Shown piece by piece: positions 1 through 8,752 of a stretch of DNA of 64,000 nt. Below the pieces are notes generated by a model, which was not told the DNA's origin, did not search any database, and saw only the letters and a list, made by a program, of their open reading frames with translations. The DNA is from RPQJ01 sp963823535 (GTDB lineage Bacteria; Pseudomonadota; Gammaproteobacteria; Steroidobacterales; Steroidobacteraceae): positions 744,001 to 808,000 of the forward strand of contig CAWGLZ010000006.1 of assembly GCA_963823535.1 (NCBI GenBank), in the 5' to 3' direction. The position numbers and the translations under genes were made by a program. How positions within the stretch are numbered: the stretch's first letter is position 1; the number at the start of each line of letters is the position of its first letter.

Positions 1-1
1 G

Positions 2-715
2 GCGATCATGATCGGCGCCGTGGTGTGCTGCGCCGCCTGCATCGGCGGCGACAACCTTCAGGATCTCAAGTGCGGCTACATCGTGGGCGCCACGCCCTGG
101 AAGCAGCAGGTGATGCTCGCCATCGGCGCCGCCTCCAGTGCGCTGGTGATGGCGCCCGTGCTCAACCTGCTGCTCAAGGCCTATGGCATCGGCGTCCCGA
201 CGGCGGAGCATCCGTCGCCGCTGATCGCACCGCAGGCGACGTTGATGGCGTCGGTGGCGAAAGGCATGTTCGGCGGCCACCTGCCGTGGGGAATGATCAC
301 CGTCGGCGCCGCGATCGGCATCGCGGTGATCGCCTGGGACCTGTGGCTCAAGAAGCGCGGCGCCGAGTTCCGCGCGCCCGTGCTCGCGGTCGCAGTCGGC
401 ATCTACCTGCCGCTCGAACTGGCGGTGCCGATCTTCGCGGGCGGGCTGCTCGCGTGGCTGGTCGAGAAGAAGCTCGGCGTGCACGGCGAGACCGCGGAGG
501 CGGAGCGCGCCAAGCGCAACGGCATGCTGTTCGCGGCGGGGCTGATCACCGGCGAGGCGCTGATGGGCATCTTCATCGCAATCCCGATCGTCGTGTCCGG
601 CCGGGACGACGTGATCGCGCTGCCGTCGGGCCTGCAGTTCGGCGGATGGCTCGGGCTGCTGATCGTCGGCGGACTCGCCGTGATGCTCTATCGGGTGGCG
701 GCGCGCCGCGTCTGA
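2..715 (+). CDS. OPT-family transporter, C-terminal part (5' end outside window)
   Basis: The frame is open from the first bases of the window, so the gene begins upstream; 237 codons are visible. The protein is strongly hydrophobic, with about five or six membrane segments separated by short charged loops such as LKKRGAEF and VEKKLGVHGE. The stretch with GVPTAEHPSPLIAPQ, followed by repeated small-residue helices, resembles the C-terminal half of oligopeptide/metal-chelate (OPT) transporters of the inner membrane. Substrate cannot be told from this part. It stands alone: the next gene is on the opposite strand. The family call is from remembered family features, not a search. Confidence 0.72.
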   Translation, partial: AIMIGAVVCCAACIGGDNLQDLKCGYIVGATPWKQQVMLAIGAASSALVMAPVLNLLLKAYGIGVPTAEHPSPLIAPQATLMASVAKGMFGGHLPWGMITVGAAIGIAVIAWDLWLKKRGAEFRAPVLAVAVGIYLPLELAVPIFAGGLLAWLVEKKLGVHGETAEAERAKRNGMLFAAGLITGEALMGIFIAIPIVVSGRDDVIALPSGLQFGGWLGLLIVGGLAVMLYRVAARRV

Positions 716-817
716 GCCGAGGCACGCCGCGCGATCCGGCGCAGTGCTGTCACGCGGGCGTGCGCGCAGCGCCGCCCGGGGTGCCGTGGCTCACGAGGCC
801 GGGCAGCGTCGCCCGGT

Positions 818-1192
818 TCAGCGCTTTGCGGTGAAGATCTCGAGCTTGCCGTTCGAGCCGATGACGCTCGAGGCAGCCCAGGAGACCAGGCTCACGATCA
901 GCGCGGCACCGACCGCCGTCCAGAAGCCCGAGATCTGGAAGCCCGGCACGATCCAGGCGACCAGCGCCACCATGGCCGCGTTGAGCACCAGCAGGAACAG
1001 CCCGAGCGTCAGCACCGTGAGGGGCAGCGTCAGGATGAACGCCAGCGGCCGTACGAATGCATTGACGATGCCGAGCACGATGGCCGCGACCACGAGCTTA
1101 TTCGTCGAGTCGAAGCTCAGTCCCGCCAGGACCTCGCTCGCCACCCACAATCCCAGCGCCGCAATCGCAGCGCGCAGCAGGAAACCTACCAT
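818..1192 (-). CDS. Small membrane protein, phage-holin-4 / YvlD-like family
   Basis: 124-residue, almost entirely hydrophobic protein with four predicted membrane helices (roughly residues 4-23, 32-52, 56-77 and 88-112). The pattern VVAAIVLGIVNAFVRPLAFILTLPL, with Asn and Arg-Pro in helix 2 followed by LPLTVLTLGLFLLVLNA, is characteristic of the family annotated as 'phage holin family protein'. Despite the name these are usually chromosomal membrane proteins of unknown role, and no phage gene is near. The Met start gives the usual family length. It is transcribed divergently from the MAPEG gene. Confidence 0.8.
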   Translation of the reverse strand: MVGFLLRAAIAALGLWVASEVLAGLSFDSTNKLVVAAIVLGIVNAFVRPLAFILTLPLTVLTLGLFLLVLNAAMVALVAWIVPGFQISGFWTAVGAALIVSLVSWAASSVIGSNGKLEIFTAKR

Positions 1193-1290
1193 GTCGCCTC
1201 CTCGGGCGGCGGGCCGCGACAGCGGCCCATTGACGCTGCGGCCATGGTAAAGGAATCTGCCGCGTCCACCAATTGCCCCGCGGAGATCGC

Positions 1291-1674
1291 ATGGAAGTCG
1301 TTGCCGTCGTCATTGTTCTCGCGCTCCTCGAGTACGTCGTCTTCGGGATGCTCGTCGGCCGCGCGCGAGGGCGCTACGGCGTCAAGGCGCCGGCGGTCAC
1401 CGGCCACGAGATCTTCGAACGCTATTTCCGGGTGCACCAGAACACGCTCGAGCTGCTGGTCGTGTTCGTGCCGGCGATCTGGCTGTTCGGGACGTACGTG
1501 AGTCCCACCTGGGCCGCGCTGCTGGGACTCGTGTTCGTGGTGGCCCGGGTCCTCTACCTGCAAGGCTATGTCCGGGACCCCGCAAAGCGCGAGGTGGGTT
1601 TCGGGCTCAGCGTGCTGCCGGTCATGGTGCTGCTGGTCGGAGCGCTGTGGGGCTCGGCAAGGGCGTTCCTGTAG
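1291..1674 (+). CDS. MAPEG-family integral membrane protein
   Basis: 127 residues with four membrane helices. The signature FERYFRVHQNTLE after helix 1 matches MAPEG proteins (membrane-associated proteins in eicosanoid and glutathione metabolism), where the Arg/Asn/Glu cluster contacts glutathione. The ATG was chosen over an in-frame ATG six codons earlier because a GGAG motif lies just upstream and translation then starts directly with the first helix. The bacterial role is unclear; a glutathione-dependent detoxification activity is possible but not shown. The lrgA-like gene follows 34 bases downstream on the same strand. Confidence 0.85.
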   Translation: MEVVAVVIVLALLEYVVFGMLVGRARGRYGVKAPAVTGHEIFERYFRVHQNTLELLVVFVPAIWLFGTYVSPTWAALLGLVFVVARVLYLQGYVRDPAKREVGFGLSVLPVMVLLVGALWGSARAFL

Positions 1675-1708
1675 GCCGGTCCCGACCGACGCCACGGCGC
1701 CCAGGACG

Positions 1709-2065
1709 ATGCTGGCCGCGATCACCGCATTGCTGCTCTTCCAGCTCGCCGGCGAGGCGATCGCAATCGGATTCGGCCTGCCGGTGCCCGGCCCGGTGAT
1801 CGGGATGGCGCTGCTGTTCGCGGCGCTCGTGCTGCGCCGAAGTGCGCCGGCCCCGTTGCGCGACACCGCGCAGGCACTGGTCGGCCATCTTTCGCTGCTG
1901 TTCGTACCGGCGGGCGTCGGGGTGATGGTGCACCTGTCGCGGCTCGCGGATGAGTGGCTGCCGATCGTGGTCTCGCTGATCGGCAGCACCCTGCTGACCA
2001 TCGCCGTGACGGCGATCGTCATGCGCGCGCTGCTCGCACGGGCGCAGCTGAGATCGCCGAGGTGA
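1709..2065 (+). CDS. CidA/LrgA-family membrane protein
   Basis: 118 residues, four hydrophobic segments. The N-terminal part (LLLFQLAGEAIA followed by GLPVPGPVIGMALLF) is the conserved LrgA/CidA core. These holin-like inner-membrane proteins are linked in other bacteria to murein hydrolase export, lysis control or pyruvate/glycolate transport. An upstream in-frame ATG (1568) would add non-hydrophobic residues from the preceding gene in another frame and is rejected. Its TGA overlaps the GTG of lrgB (GTGA), the usual translational coupling of lrgA-lrgB pairs. The partner is damaged, so the pair may be non-functional. Confidence 0.86.
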   Translation: MLAAITALLLFQLAGEAIAIGFGLPVPGPVIGMALLFAALVLRRSAPAPLRDTAQALVGHLSLLFVPAGVGVMVHLSRLADEWLPIVVSLIGSTLLTIAVTAIVMRALLARAQLRSPR

Positions 2066-2711
2066 CGAACCGTCTGGCGGATATCTGGGTCTACCTGGCG
2101 GCGACGCCCCTGCTGTTCCTCGCGCTCACGCTGCTCGTCTACCAGCTTGCGTACTCGGTGTACCGTCGCGCCGGCTTTCACCCGCTGCTGAATCCGGTCG
2201 CCGTCGCCGTGGCGACCCTGGTCGCCTTGCTGAAGTTCTCGGGGACTTCGTACGAGTCGTACTTCGAGGGTGCGCAGTTCGTGCACTTCCTGCTCGGTCC
2301 TGCCACCGTCGCGCTTGCCGTGCCCCTCTTTGCCCAGTTCGACAAGCTCAAATCGGCCCTGCTGCCGATCGGCGGCGCGCTGCTCGCGGGCGCGACGACG
2401 GCCCTGGTCTCGGCGGTGGTCATCGCCTGGGCGCTCGGTGCCGGCGAGGTGACGTTGCTGTCGATCGCCCCGAAGTCCGTGACCACATTGGCGCCATCGG
2501 CGCGAAGTACGTCCTCGACCTGCTGCGGGTCACGGACCAGGCGGTGCGCGGCTTCGCCATCGGGACCGCGGTGCACGGCATCGGGACGGCGCGCGCCTTC
2601 CAGGAGAGCGAGGAGGCGGGCGCCTTCTCAGGGCTGGCGATGGGCCTGAACGGCCTGCTGACCGCCGTGCTGTTCCCGCTCGCCCTCTGGCTGGCGCGGC
2701 AGGTCCTGTAG
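2062..2711 (+). pseudogene. lrgB/cidB-like gene with internal out-of-frame deletion
   Basis: From the GTG overlapping lrgA, the frame gives a normal LrgB N-terminal two thirds: multiple membrane helices, FVHFLLGPATVALAVPL and SIAPKSVTT. Immediately afterwards the family would continue with about 25 residues (PIAM...LTG). These are missing, and the reading frame changes near 2484-2488. In the new frame the family C-terminus resumes as DLLRV, GFAIGTAVHGIGTARAF, EEAGAFSGLAMGLNGLLTAVLFPL and stops at 2711. The simplest reading is an out-of-frame deletion of roughly 70-75 bases. Either this is a real pseudogene or an assembly error. LrgB normally works with LrgA in the inner membrane. Confidence 0.8.
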
Positions 2712-2785
2712 GGGCCGATCTGCGGGGCAGCCGCTGCTGCGAAGGAGAGCCCGGCGGCGGCTCCCGGCTCAGCGGTCGACGGCGG

Positions 2786-3337
2786 TCAGGGTCGCTGCAA
2801 CCGGGCCTCCACCGGCTGCCGCACCTCGGGTCCCACCAGCAGCTCGACCAGTGCCAGCCCGAACTCCATGGCGGTGCCGGCCCCGCGGGAGGTGACCACG
2901 CGGCCGTCGATCACGACGGGATCGTCGCAGAGCCGGAGGCCGGGCGCGGAATCGGCGCTCAGGAAGCCCGGGAATCCCGTCGCAGCCCGCCCTTCGAGCA
3001 GGCCTGCGTGTGCGAGTACCGCGGGTGCGGCGCAGATGGCGGCCGTATAGCGGCCCTCGGCCGCGAACGCCTGCAGCAGCGCGATCACCCGGGGATCACG
3101 CTTCAGATGCTCGGCACCGGGCATCCCTCCCGGCAGCACGATCATGTCGTAGTCGGCAGCGGTCACGGCGTCGAGCACGGTGTCGGCCCGGATCGTGATC
3201 CCATGCGAACCGGTGACGTCACGCGCAGCGAGCGCGGCCGTCTGCACTTCGACGCCTGCGCGGCGCAACAGGTCGACGACGGTGACGGCCTCGATTTCCT
3301 CGAAGCCCTCGGCCAGCGGAACGAGTACACGTGGCAT
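2786..3337 (-). CDS. yajL: DJ-1/PfpI family protein, YajL-like
   Basis: 183 residues of the DJ-1/ThiJ/PfpI fold. Visible are the N-terminal LVPLAEGFEEIEAVTVVDLLRRAGVEV with the conserved Glu, the DMIVLPGGMPGAEHL loop, and the nucleophile elbow AAICAAPAVLA with Cys102. This spacing matches YajL and human DJ-1, which are described as protein deglycases/redox-sensing chaperones in the cytoplasm. The Met start was chosen because the family begins exactly at MPRVLVPL; a longer frame from 3532 only overlaps the upstream peptidase gene out of frame. The S41 peptidase gene lies 34 bases upstream on the same strand. Confidence 0.9.
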   Translation of the reverse strand: MPRVLVPLAEGFEEIEAVTVVDLLRRAGVEVQTAALAARDVTGSHGITIRADTVLDAVTAADYDMIVLPGGMPGAEHLKRDPRVIALLQAFAAEGRYTAAICAAPAVLAHAGLLEGRAATGFPGFLSADSAPGLRLCDDPVVIDGRVVTSRGAGTAMEFGLALVELLVGPEVRQPVEARLQRP

Positions 3338-3371
3338 GAACGAGCCCTCCCGCGTGCCGACGACGCGGCCC

Positions 3372-4598
3372 TCAGTGTTCGCCGGCGAGCGCCACCTGGG
3401 TACCGACGAGGCTGCGATCGCGCAGGTATTGCAGCGCGGTCCGCACGGCGGGATCCACCGCGGCGTCGGGGCTCGAGGCCGGGGCCCCGGCGACCGCAGC
3501 CAGGGAAACGTCGGGCTCGATGCCACGCTCATGGATCGAGGCCCCCGACGGCGTGAAATAGCGCGAGGTGGTGAGCTTCAGCGCCTGTCCGTCGCGCAAC
3601 GGCATGACAGTCTGCACCGAGCCCTTGCCGAAGGTTCGCTCGCCCATCAGCGTGGCACGCCGGTGGTCCCGCAGCGCCCCGGCCACGATCTCGGCGCCCG
3701 ACGCCGATTCCCGGTCGACGAGGACGACGAGCGGAGCGGCGTGCAGCGCGTCCCCGAGGGTCGCCCGCATCTCGAAGCGCGAATCGGCCGTACGACCCTC
3801 GGCACGGACGATCATGCCGGTCTCGAGGAACTCATCGGCGACACTCACAGCCGACTCGAGCACGCCTCCGGGGTTGCCGCGCAGGTCCAGCACCAGCCCC
3901 GCGAGCGGCGCGGGAGACTGCAACTCCGCGAGTACCCGAGCGAAATCCCGCGGCGTGGAGTCGCTGAAGTGCGAAATTCGGATGTAGCCATAGCGGCCCG
4001 GCAACGGCTGCGCGCGCACGGTGCGCACGTGCACCTCCGAGCGCTCGAGCTCGAAGTGCAGCGGCTCTGCCGAGCCGTCGCGGACGACCGCGAGATGAAC
4101 CTTCGAGCCGACGAAGCCGCGCATGCGATCGATCGCCTCCTCGAGGTGACCGGCCTGGACGGGGAGACCATCGACTTCGAGCAGGACGTCCCCGGCCTGC
4201 ACGCCGGCACGCTCGGCGGGCGAACCCTCGAAAGGCGCAATGACGACGATGCGGCCGCCCCGCTCGGCCACCTGGAGTCCGACGCCGGAATAATGCCCCG
4301 AGGTGCTGACGCGCATCGCGCGGTACTCGGCGGCGTCGAGGAACGCGGAGTGGGGGTCGAGGCTGGCGACCATGCCTTCGGCCGCCGCGCGGGCGAGTTC
4401 CGCGTCCGTCACCGCTTCCACGTAATCCTGCCGGACCTGCGCGCTCACCTCGTCGAGCAGCGTCCTCTCCACCTGCGGCAGGGGCGCCGGGGGTCGGACG
4501 GTATCGCGCTCGGCGGAGACGCCACGCATCAGCATCAGCCCGGCCCCCAGCAGGGCACCGGCCGATGCAGCGATGACGATCTGTACAACCCTGGTCAC
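3372..4598 (-). CDS. S41-family C-terminal processing peptidase (CtpA/Prc type)
   Basis: 408 residues: N-terminal signal anchor (IVIAASAGALLGAGLMLM), helical region with the TLLDEVSAQVRQDYVEA start typical of carboxy-terminal proteases, PDZ domain around residues 100-180 (YSGVGLQVAERGGRIVVIAPFEGSPAERAGVQAGD), then the S41 catalytic core. Ser300 in ESASGAEIVAGAL and Lys325 in RTFGKGSVQT form the expected Ser-Lys dyad, and LVLDLRGNPGG is present. It probably degrades or processes periplasmic and envelope proteins. In many gammaproteobacteria ctpA follows envC; here envC lies upstream with a GGDEF/EAL gene between them. Confidence 0.92.
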   Translation of the reverse strand: MTRVVQIVIAASAGALLGAGLMLMRGVSAERDTVRPPAPLPQVERTLLDEVSAQVRQDYVEAVTDAELARAAAEGMVASLDPHSAFLDAAEYRAMRVSTSGHYSGVGLQVAERGGRIVVIAPFEGSPAERAGVQAGDVLLEVDGLPVQAGHLEEAIDRMRGFVGSKVHLAVVRDGSAEPLHFELERSEVHVRTVRAQPLPGRYGYIRISHFSDSTPRDFARVLAELQSPAPLAGLVLDLRGNPGGVLESAVSVADEFLETGMIVRAEGRTADSRFEMRATLGDALHAAPLVVLVDRESASGAEIVAGALRDHRRATLMGERTFGKGSVQTVMPLRDGQALKLTTSRYFTPSGASIHERGIEPDVSLAAVAGAPASSPDAAVDPAVRTALQYLRDRSLVGTQVALAGEH

Positions 4599-4623
4599 GG
4601 GAACCCCGCGGCTTCGAGAAGAG

Positions 4624-6834
4624 TCAGATAGTAGCGCCGACCAGGCCGTTGATCACCTGGTCGAGGGCCAGGGGACGGCCGAGCGAGAAGCCCTGCCCGA
4701 ACTCCACCCCCAGACCGCGGATGATGTCCCGGATCTGGTCACTTTCGACGCATTCGGCCACGGTCTTGAGGCCCATGGCGCGCGCCAGCTGGACGATGGC
4801 GCTCAGCATGGCCTGGGACCGGTCGTCGTCGACCACGTCGCGGACGAAGCTGCCGTCGATCTTGAGCCAGGTGACGGGCAGGGTCTTGAGGTAGGTCAGC
4901 GAGCTCAGGCCGCGACCGAAGTCGTCCAGCGCCACCTCGAAGCCGAGTTCCCGCAGCCGGCGCATCAGGGATTCCGCCCGCACGATGTTCGCCACGGCGG
5001 CCGTTTCGGTCAGCTCGAAGGTGAGCAGCGAAGGCGACAGTCCGCTCTGCCGCAGCGCGTCCTCCAGGAAGACGCAGAAATCCTGGTCGCCGAGCGACTG
5101 TCCCGAGATGTTCACGGCGAAGCTCGCCGCTTTCCTGCCGAGCACGGAGGCATGCGGCGCGAGCGTCTGCAGCACCCGACGGACGACCCATCGGTCGATA
5201 GCGGGCGCCATCTGGTAGCGCTCTGCCGCGGACAGGAACTTCTCAGGCGAGACGCTCTGCCCCGCCTCGTCGGTCATGCGCAGCAGCAGCTCGAACTTCG
5301 GCCCGGACGCGGCACCGTTCAACGGCACGATGGTCTGCGCCTCGAGGCGGAACCGGTCACGGGCCAGCGCCTCGCGCAGCGTGCCGACCAGCGTCACGTC
5401 CGTGTAGCGGCGCACGATGCTCTGGTCCGAGTCCTGGTACGTCTCCACCCGGTCCCGGCCGCGGTCCTTGGCCGCCTTGCAGGCGATCTCGGCGGCCGCC
5501 AGTGCATGCGACAGCGGATGCTTGCTGTCCACCACGCGCGCCACGCCGAAGCTCGCCGAGACTTCGACGGGCTTGCTGCCCGATACGAAACCGAGCTGCG
5601 CGATGGCGTTGCGGAGGTTCTCGGCAATCGCCTGTGCCGCGTCGACCGACGCATCGGCGACCAGTACCGCAAATCGGTCACCGGAGATGCGCGCCGCCAG
5701 CATGCGTGGCGTCAGCTGTCGCCGGATGAGCTCGGCGACGCGCACGATGACTTCATCGCCCACGTGCATTCCGAGGTTCTCGTTCAGCACGTGCAGCCGG
5801 TCGAGATCGGCGTAGATCACGCAGTGACCGGTCGCTGGCGACGCTCCCGGCGCGAGCATCGACTGCGCGCGCTTCTCGAACGCAGGCCGCGTGAGCAGCC
5901 CCGTCGACGGGTCGTAGGCGTTCATCAGGATGAACGCGACGCGGCGCGCGAGCAGTTCGACGATGCGGACCTGGCGCAGGTCGAAATCCGTGGCAGAGGG
6001 TGGCTTGAAGAACACGAGCACGCCGAGCACGCGCTGCGCGCCATGCATGACGGGGCAGGACATCACCTTGTACGGCACGGGGCCGAGCGGGCCGGAGTCG
6101 ATCGGCCGATTGGCCGTCATCGTCTGGCGATGCAGTTGCGTCCAGGCCAGGAGATGTCGGTGCGTCCGCGTCAGCACGTCCGCACCGACACGGGGCGGAG
6201 TACCATCACCCGTGCGGCACACGGCGATGTTCTTGTCCGGGATCAGGAGCGCCCCGATGCTGCAGCCGAGGTGTTCCACGCAACCCTGCACCAGCCGTGC
6301 GAAGTCGTCGGTGCTGTCGCTGCCCGATGGGTCGTCCTGCGCGGCCCCCAGCACGAGCTCGAGGTCACGGTCACGCGCGATCAGGCTGCGCTGCAGGTCG
6401 CCGATGCTGTACTGCGCGAGAAGATCGCGCTGCAGGCACTCGAGCGCCGGGCGCAGCAGGCCCTGCACCAGCGAGAACGGCCGGCCATCGCCCCGCTGCG
6501 AGGACTCGCGACAGATGATGCCCACCGCCCCGAGCAGCTGTCGGTCCGCATCCCTCAGCAGGAACACGTAGGCCGAGTGGTCGCGGTCCACCGCCTCGGT
6601 GAAACCGTCTTCATGACTGCCGTCACCGAGCTCCTGCGTAAGCGCGTCCTGCAGCAGGCGATGCAGTTCGGGGGCATCGAGACCGTCGTTCAGCCAGACC
6701 GGCAGTCCCAGGCGATCGTAGATCGCAATGGACTGCGCCCGCGGCATCAGCATCTTGACCAGCTGGCCGTAGGGGTCGAGCGACGTTGCGCTGATGGGCG
6801 CCGGGGTGTCTACCAGCGCCTCTGCAAGCTGCAT
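4624..6834 (-). CDS. GAF-GGDEF-EAL signalling protein, probable c-di-GMP phosphodiesterase
   Basis: 736 residues. An N-terminal region of unclear fold is followed by a GAF-like sensory domain (about 190-325), a GGDEF domain (about 330-470) and an EAL domain (about 480-730). The GGDEF signature is degenerate: RISGDRFAVLVAD has SGDRF in place of GGDEF, so cyclase activity is unlikely. The EAL domain keeps the residues needed for hydrolysis: Glu in FELLLR, Asn in FAVNISG, FELTET, DDFGRG, Lys in LKIDGSF and Glu in VAECVES. It should therefore lower c-di-GMP, with the GGDEF and GAF parts regulatory. No membrane helix is obvious, so it is probably cytoplasmic. Confidence 0.88.
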   Translation of the reverse strand: MQLAEALVDTPAPISATSLDPYGQLVKMLMPRAQSIAIYDRLGLPVWLNDGLDAPELHRLLQDALTQELGDGSHEDGFTEAVDRDHSAYVFLLRDADRQLLGAVGIICRESSQRGDGRPFSLVQGLLRPALECLQRDLLAQYSIGDLQRSLIARDRDLELVLGAAQDDPSGSDSTDDFARLVQGCVEHLGCSIGALLIPDKNIAVCRTGDGTPPRVGADVLTRTHRHLLAWTQLHRQTMTANRPIDSGPLGPVPYKVMSCPVMHGAQRVLGVLVFFKPPSATDFDLRQVRIVELLARRVAFILMNAYDPSTGLLTRPAFEKRAQSMLAPGASPATGHCVIYADLDRLHVLNENLGMHVGDEVIVRVAELIRRQLTPRMLAARISGDRFAVLVADASVDAAQAIAENLRNAIAQLGFVSGSKPVEVSASFGVARVVDSKHPLSHALAAAEIACKAAKDRGRDRVETYQDSDQSIVRRYTDVTLVGTLREALARDRFRLEAQTIVPLNGAASGPKFELLLRMTDEAGQSVSPEKFLSAAERYQMAPAIDRWVVRRVLQTLAPHASVLGRKAASFAVNISGQSLGDQDFCVFLEDALRQSGLSPSLLTFELTETAAVANIVRAESLMRRLRELGFEVALDDFGRGLSSLTYLKTLPVTWLKIDGSFVRDVVDDDRSQAMLSAIVQLARAMGLKTVAECVESDQIRDIIRGLGVEFGQGFSLGRPLALDQVINGLVGATI

Positions 6835-6987
6835 CCGTGTGTCCTCGGGATTGGACGTCCCGTTGTGCTTGGAGATGGATCATCCTTGATCGAGGCCGTC
6901 CCAATCCTTGACGCGCGCCGCACTCTGGACCCCCGGCCGCCGACGGATGCCGACGCGCCAGGACGCCGGCATTCGACATAAGCCGCG

Positions 6988-8205
6988 TCAGCGACGCTGC
7001 AGCCAGTTCTCGGGATTGACGGGCTCGCGGCCCCGACGCACTTCGAAGTACAGCGCGGGCTGGCTGTGCCCGCCGGTGTCCCCGACGGAGCCGATCACGT
7101 CTCCGGCCGCCACCGGGTCGCCCACCTTCCGGAAGACCTGCTCGTTATGGCCGTAGAGGCTCATGTAGCCACCACCGTGATCGAGCACGACCATGAGCCC
7201 CATGCCCGGCAGCCAGTCCGCATACACCACTCGCCCCTCGAAAGGTGCGCGCACTCGAGCGCCACGCTCCGTTCCGATCAGCATCCCCTGCCAGCGCAGG
7301 GAACCGCCGGCGCGCGGCTGCCCGAACCGGGCGAGGACCTTGCCCTGCTGCACGGGCCACGGCAGCTTGCCGCGCAGCGGCTCGAACGGCGCCTGCTTCG
7401 CGACGGGCACGCTTGCGAGCGCCTTGCGCAGGTCGGCGATCAGTTTCTCGAGTCCACGGGCCTGCGATTCGAGGCGTTTCAGTTCGCCGCCCTTGCTCTT
7501 GATCTGGGATTCGATCGCGGCCACGGCCTTCGAACGTTTTCCCTGTGCCGCCTTGAGGGCGTCCACCTCGGACGACTGGCGGGCCTCGAGTTCCGCCAAC
7601 CGCTCGGTCTCGGCGACGATCTTCTCGCGCAGGAGCGCAAGGTGCTCGAGCTTGTCGCGGATGCTGCCGATCCTGTCCGCCCGTGCGCGGCCGAAATAGC
7701 CGTAGTAGGCCAGCATCCTGCCGAAGGAGGCGGGATCCTGCTGGTTCAGCAGCAGCTTGAGCTGCTCCTCGCGACCGTTGACGTAGGCCGCCCGCAGCTC
7801 GCCCTTGAGCGCGCCGCGCTCGCCCTCGAGCTCACGTTCGAGCCCGGCCTGCTCGCGCTCGAATTCCTTCATTCGCGACTCGCTTGCGATGCGCTGGGCG
7901 CGCAGTTCCTCGAGGCGGCGGCGGGCCGCCTGCACGTCGAGTTCCGCGTCGCGAAGTTGCGCACCGAGCTGGTCACGCTTCTCCAGATCCTCGTTGACCC
8001 CCTTGCGCACCCGCTCGATCCGGGCATTGACGCGCTTCAGCTCGGCCTCCTTCTGGGCCGGCGTCGCCTTGCGGTCGGCGGCCGACGCCGGGAGGGGTGC
8101 CCAGGATCCCGCCATCAGCAGCACGGCGACCGCGATCGCCGACCACCGCCGGCGGTGGCAGAGCGGACGGGTCCGGGGATCGGGAGTCTGGGATGGGCGC
8201 GTCAT
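6988..8205 (-). CDS. envC: EnvC-type murein hydrolase activator
   Basis: 405 residues: basic N-terminus and signal peptide ending near ASAADRK, long coiled coil (about 50-265) rich in Glu, Lys, Arg and Leu, and a C-terminal LytM/M23-like domain (about 285-400). The zinc ligands of active LytM enzymes are absent: the usual G-H/V-D-I segment is GMLIGTE and the terminal H-x-H is LYFEVRRG. This is the degenerate form seen in E. coli EnvC, which activates AmiA/AmiB amidases at the division septum rather than cutting murein itself. It is periplasmic. Its start lies about 100 bases from the divergent rhodanese gene. Confidence 0.9.
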   Translation of the reverse strand: MTRPSQTPDPRTRPLCHRRRWSAIAVAVLLMAGSWAPLPASAADRKATPAQKEAELKRVNARIERVRKGVNEDLEKRDQLGAQLRDAELDVQAARRRLEELRAQRIASESRMKEFEREQAGLERELEGERGALKGELRAAYVNGREEQLKLLLNQQDPASFGRMLAYYGYFGRARADRIGSIRDKLEHLALLREKIVAETERLAELEARQSSEVDALKAAQGKRSKAVAAIESQIKSKGGELKRLESQARGLEKLIADLRKALASVPVAKQAPFEPLRGKLPWPVQQGKVLARFGQPRAGGSLRWQGMLIGTERGARVRAPFEGRVVYADWLPGMGLMVVLDHGGGYMSLYGHNEQVFRKVGDPVAAGDVIGSVGDTGGHSQPALYFEVRRGREPVNPENWLQRR

Positions 8206-8266
8206 GCCTCGATCGGGCGAATGGGCGTGGCCGAAGCCGCCAAGTCTAACGCGTTGGCGAGGCTGC

Positions 8267-8272
8267 TATAAT
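8267..8272 (+). promoter_or_regulatory. -10-like element TATAAT before rhodanese operon
   Basis: A perfect TATAAT sits 28 bases before the ATG of the rhodanese gene in the short gap after the divergent envC start. No convincing -35 hexamer is visible 16-18 bases upstream. Similar TAGAAT or TATACT boxes followed by CCG/TCG occur before several other transcription units in this window (11120, 11614, 21448, 53584), which supports a shared housekeeping promoter style. It would drive rhodanese-grxC-secB-gpsA. Confidence 0.45.
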
Positions 8273-8300
8273 CCGCGACCCTTTGACTCCCGGCCACTCC

Positions 8301-8741
8301 ATGGAGCGCTTCCTCGAATACGCGACCCGTCATCCCTTCCTGCTGGGCGGCACGGCCCTGCTCGCGCTGGCCGTACTGGCGTATGAAGCCAGCCGGGCCC
8401 GGAGCGGCGGACAGTCCGTGGGACCGATGGACGCGGTGCGACTGATGAACCAGGGCGCGCTGCTGCTCGACGTCCGCAACCAGGCGGAGTTCGATTCGGG
8501 CCACATTCTCGATGCCCGGCACGTGCCGCAGGACCAGCTCGCGTCCAGCACCGAGGCGCTCAAAAAGTACCGCGAGAAGGTCGTGATTGCCTGCTGCGAG
8601 AGCGGGATGCGCTCGGGAGCCGCGGCCCGGGTCCTCCGTGCCCAGGGGTTCACCAAGGTCGTGAACCTGCAGGGCGGCCTGCAGGCATGGCGTGCAGACA
8701 ACCTGCCGCTGGTCAGGAAGACAGACACCAAGGGCAAGTGA
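8301..8741 (+). CDS. Membrane-anchored rhodanese-like sulfurtransferase (YibN type)
   Basis: 146 residues. One N-terminal membrane helix (about 12-30) precedes a single rhodanese domain: LLDVRNQAEFDSGHILDARHVP, then the active-site loop ACCESGMRSGAAARVL with the catalytic Cys, and a C-terminal VVNLQGGLQAW. Rhodaneses transfer sulfane sulfur; the anchored YibN type is commonly encoded just before grxC-secB in gammaproteobacteria, as here. The ATG chosen is the one that begins MERFLEYATRHPF; an in-frame ATG six codons upstream is less likely. The grxC start follows 11 bases after the stop, so the genes are probably co-transcribed. Confidence 0.9.
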   Translation: MERFLEYATRHPFLLGGTALLALAVLAYEASRARSGGQSVGPMDAVRLMNQGALLLDVRNQAEFDSGHILDARHVPQDQLASSTEALKKYREKVVIACCESGMRSGAAARVLRAQGFTKVVNLQGGLQAWRADNLPLVRKTDTKGK

Positions 8742-8752
8742 GGCCCGAGACG

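Noticed and set aside
818..1192. Prophage remnant suggested by the 'holin' family name
   Set aside because: No integrase, capsid, lysin or attachment repeat is nearby, and this family is widely chromosomal.
4573..6981. Long plus-strand frame of 802 codons
   Set aside because: It is antisense to the GGDEF-EAL gene, with His/Arg/Gln-rich low-complexity translation and no motif. The minus-strand protein has intact domains.
6988..8205. Active M23 endopeptidase
   Set aside because: The metal-binding His/Asp and H-x-H motifs are missing, so an EnvC-type activator is the better call.
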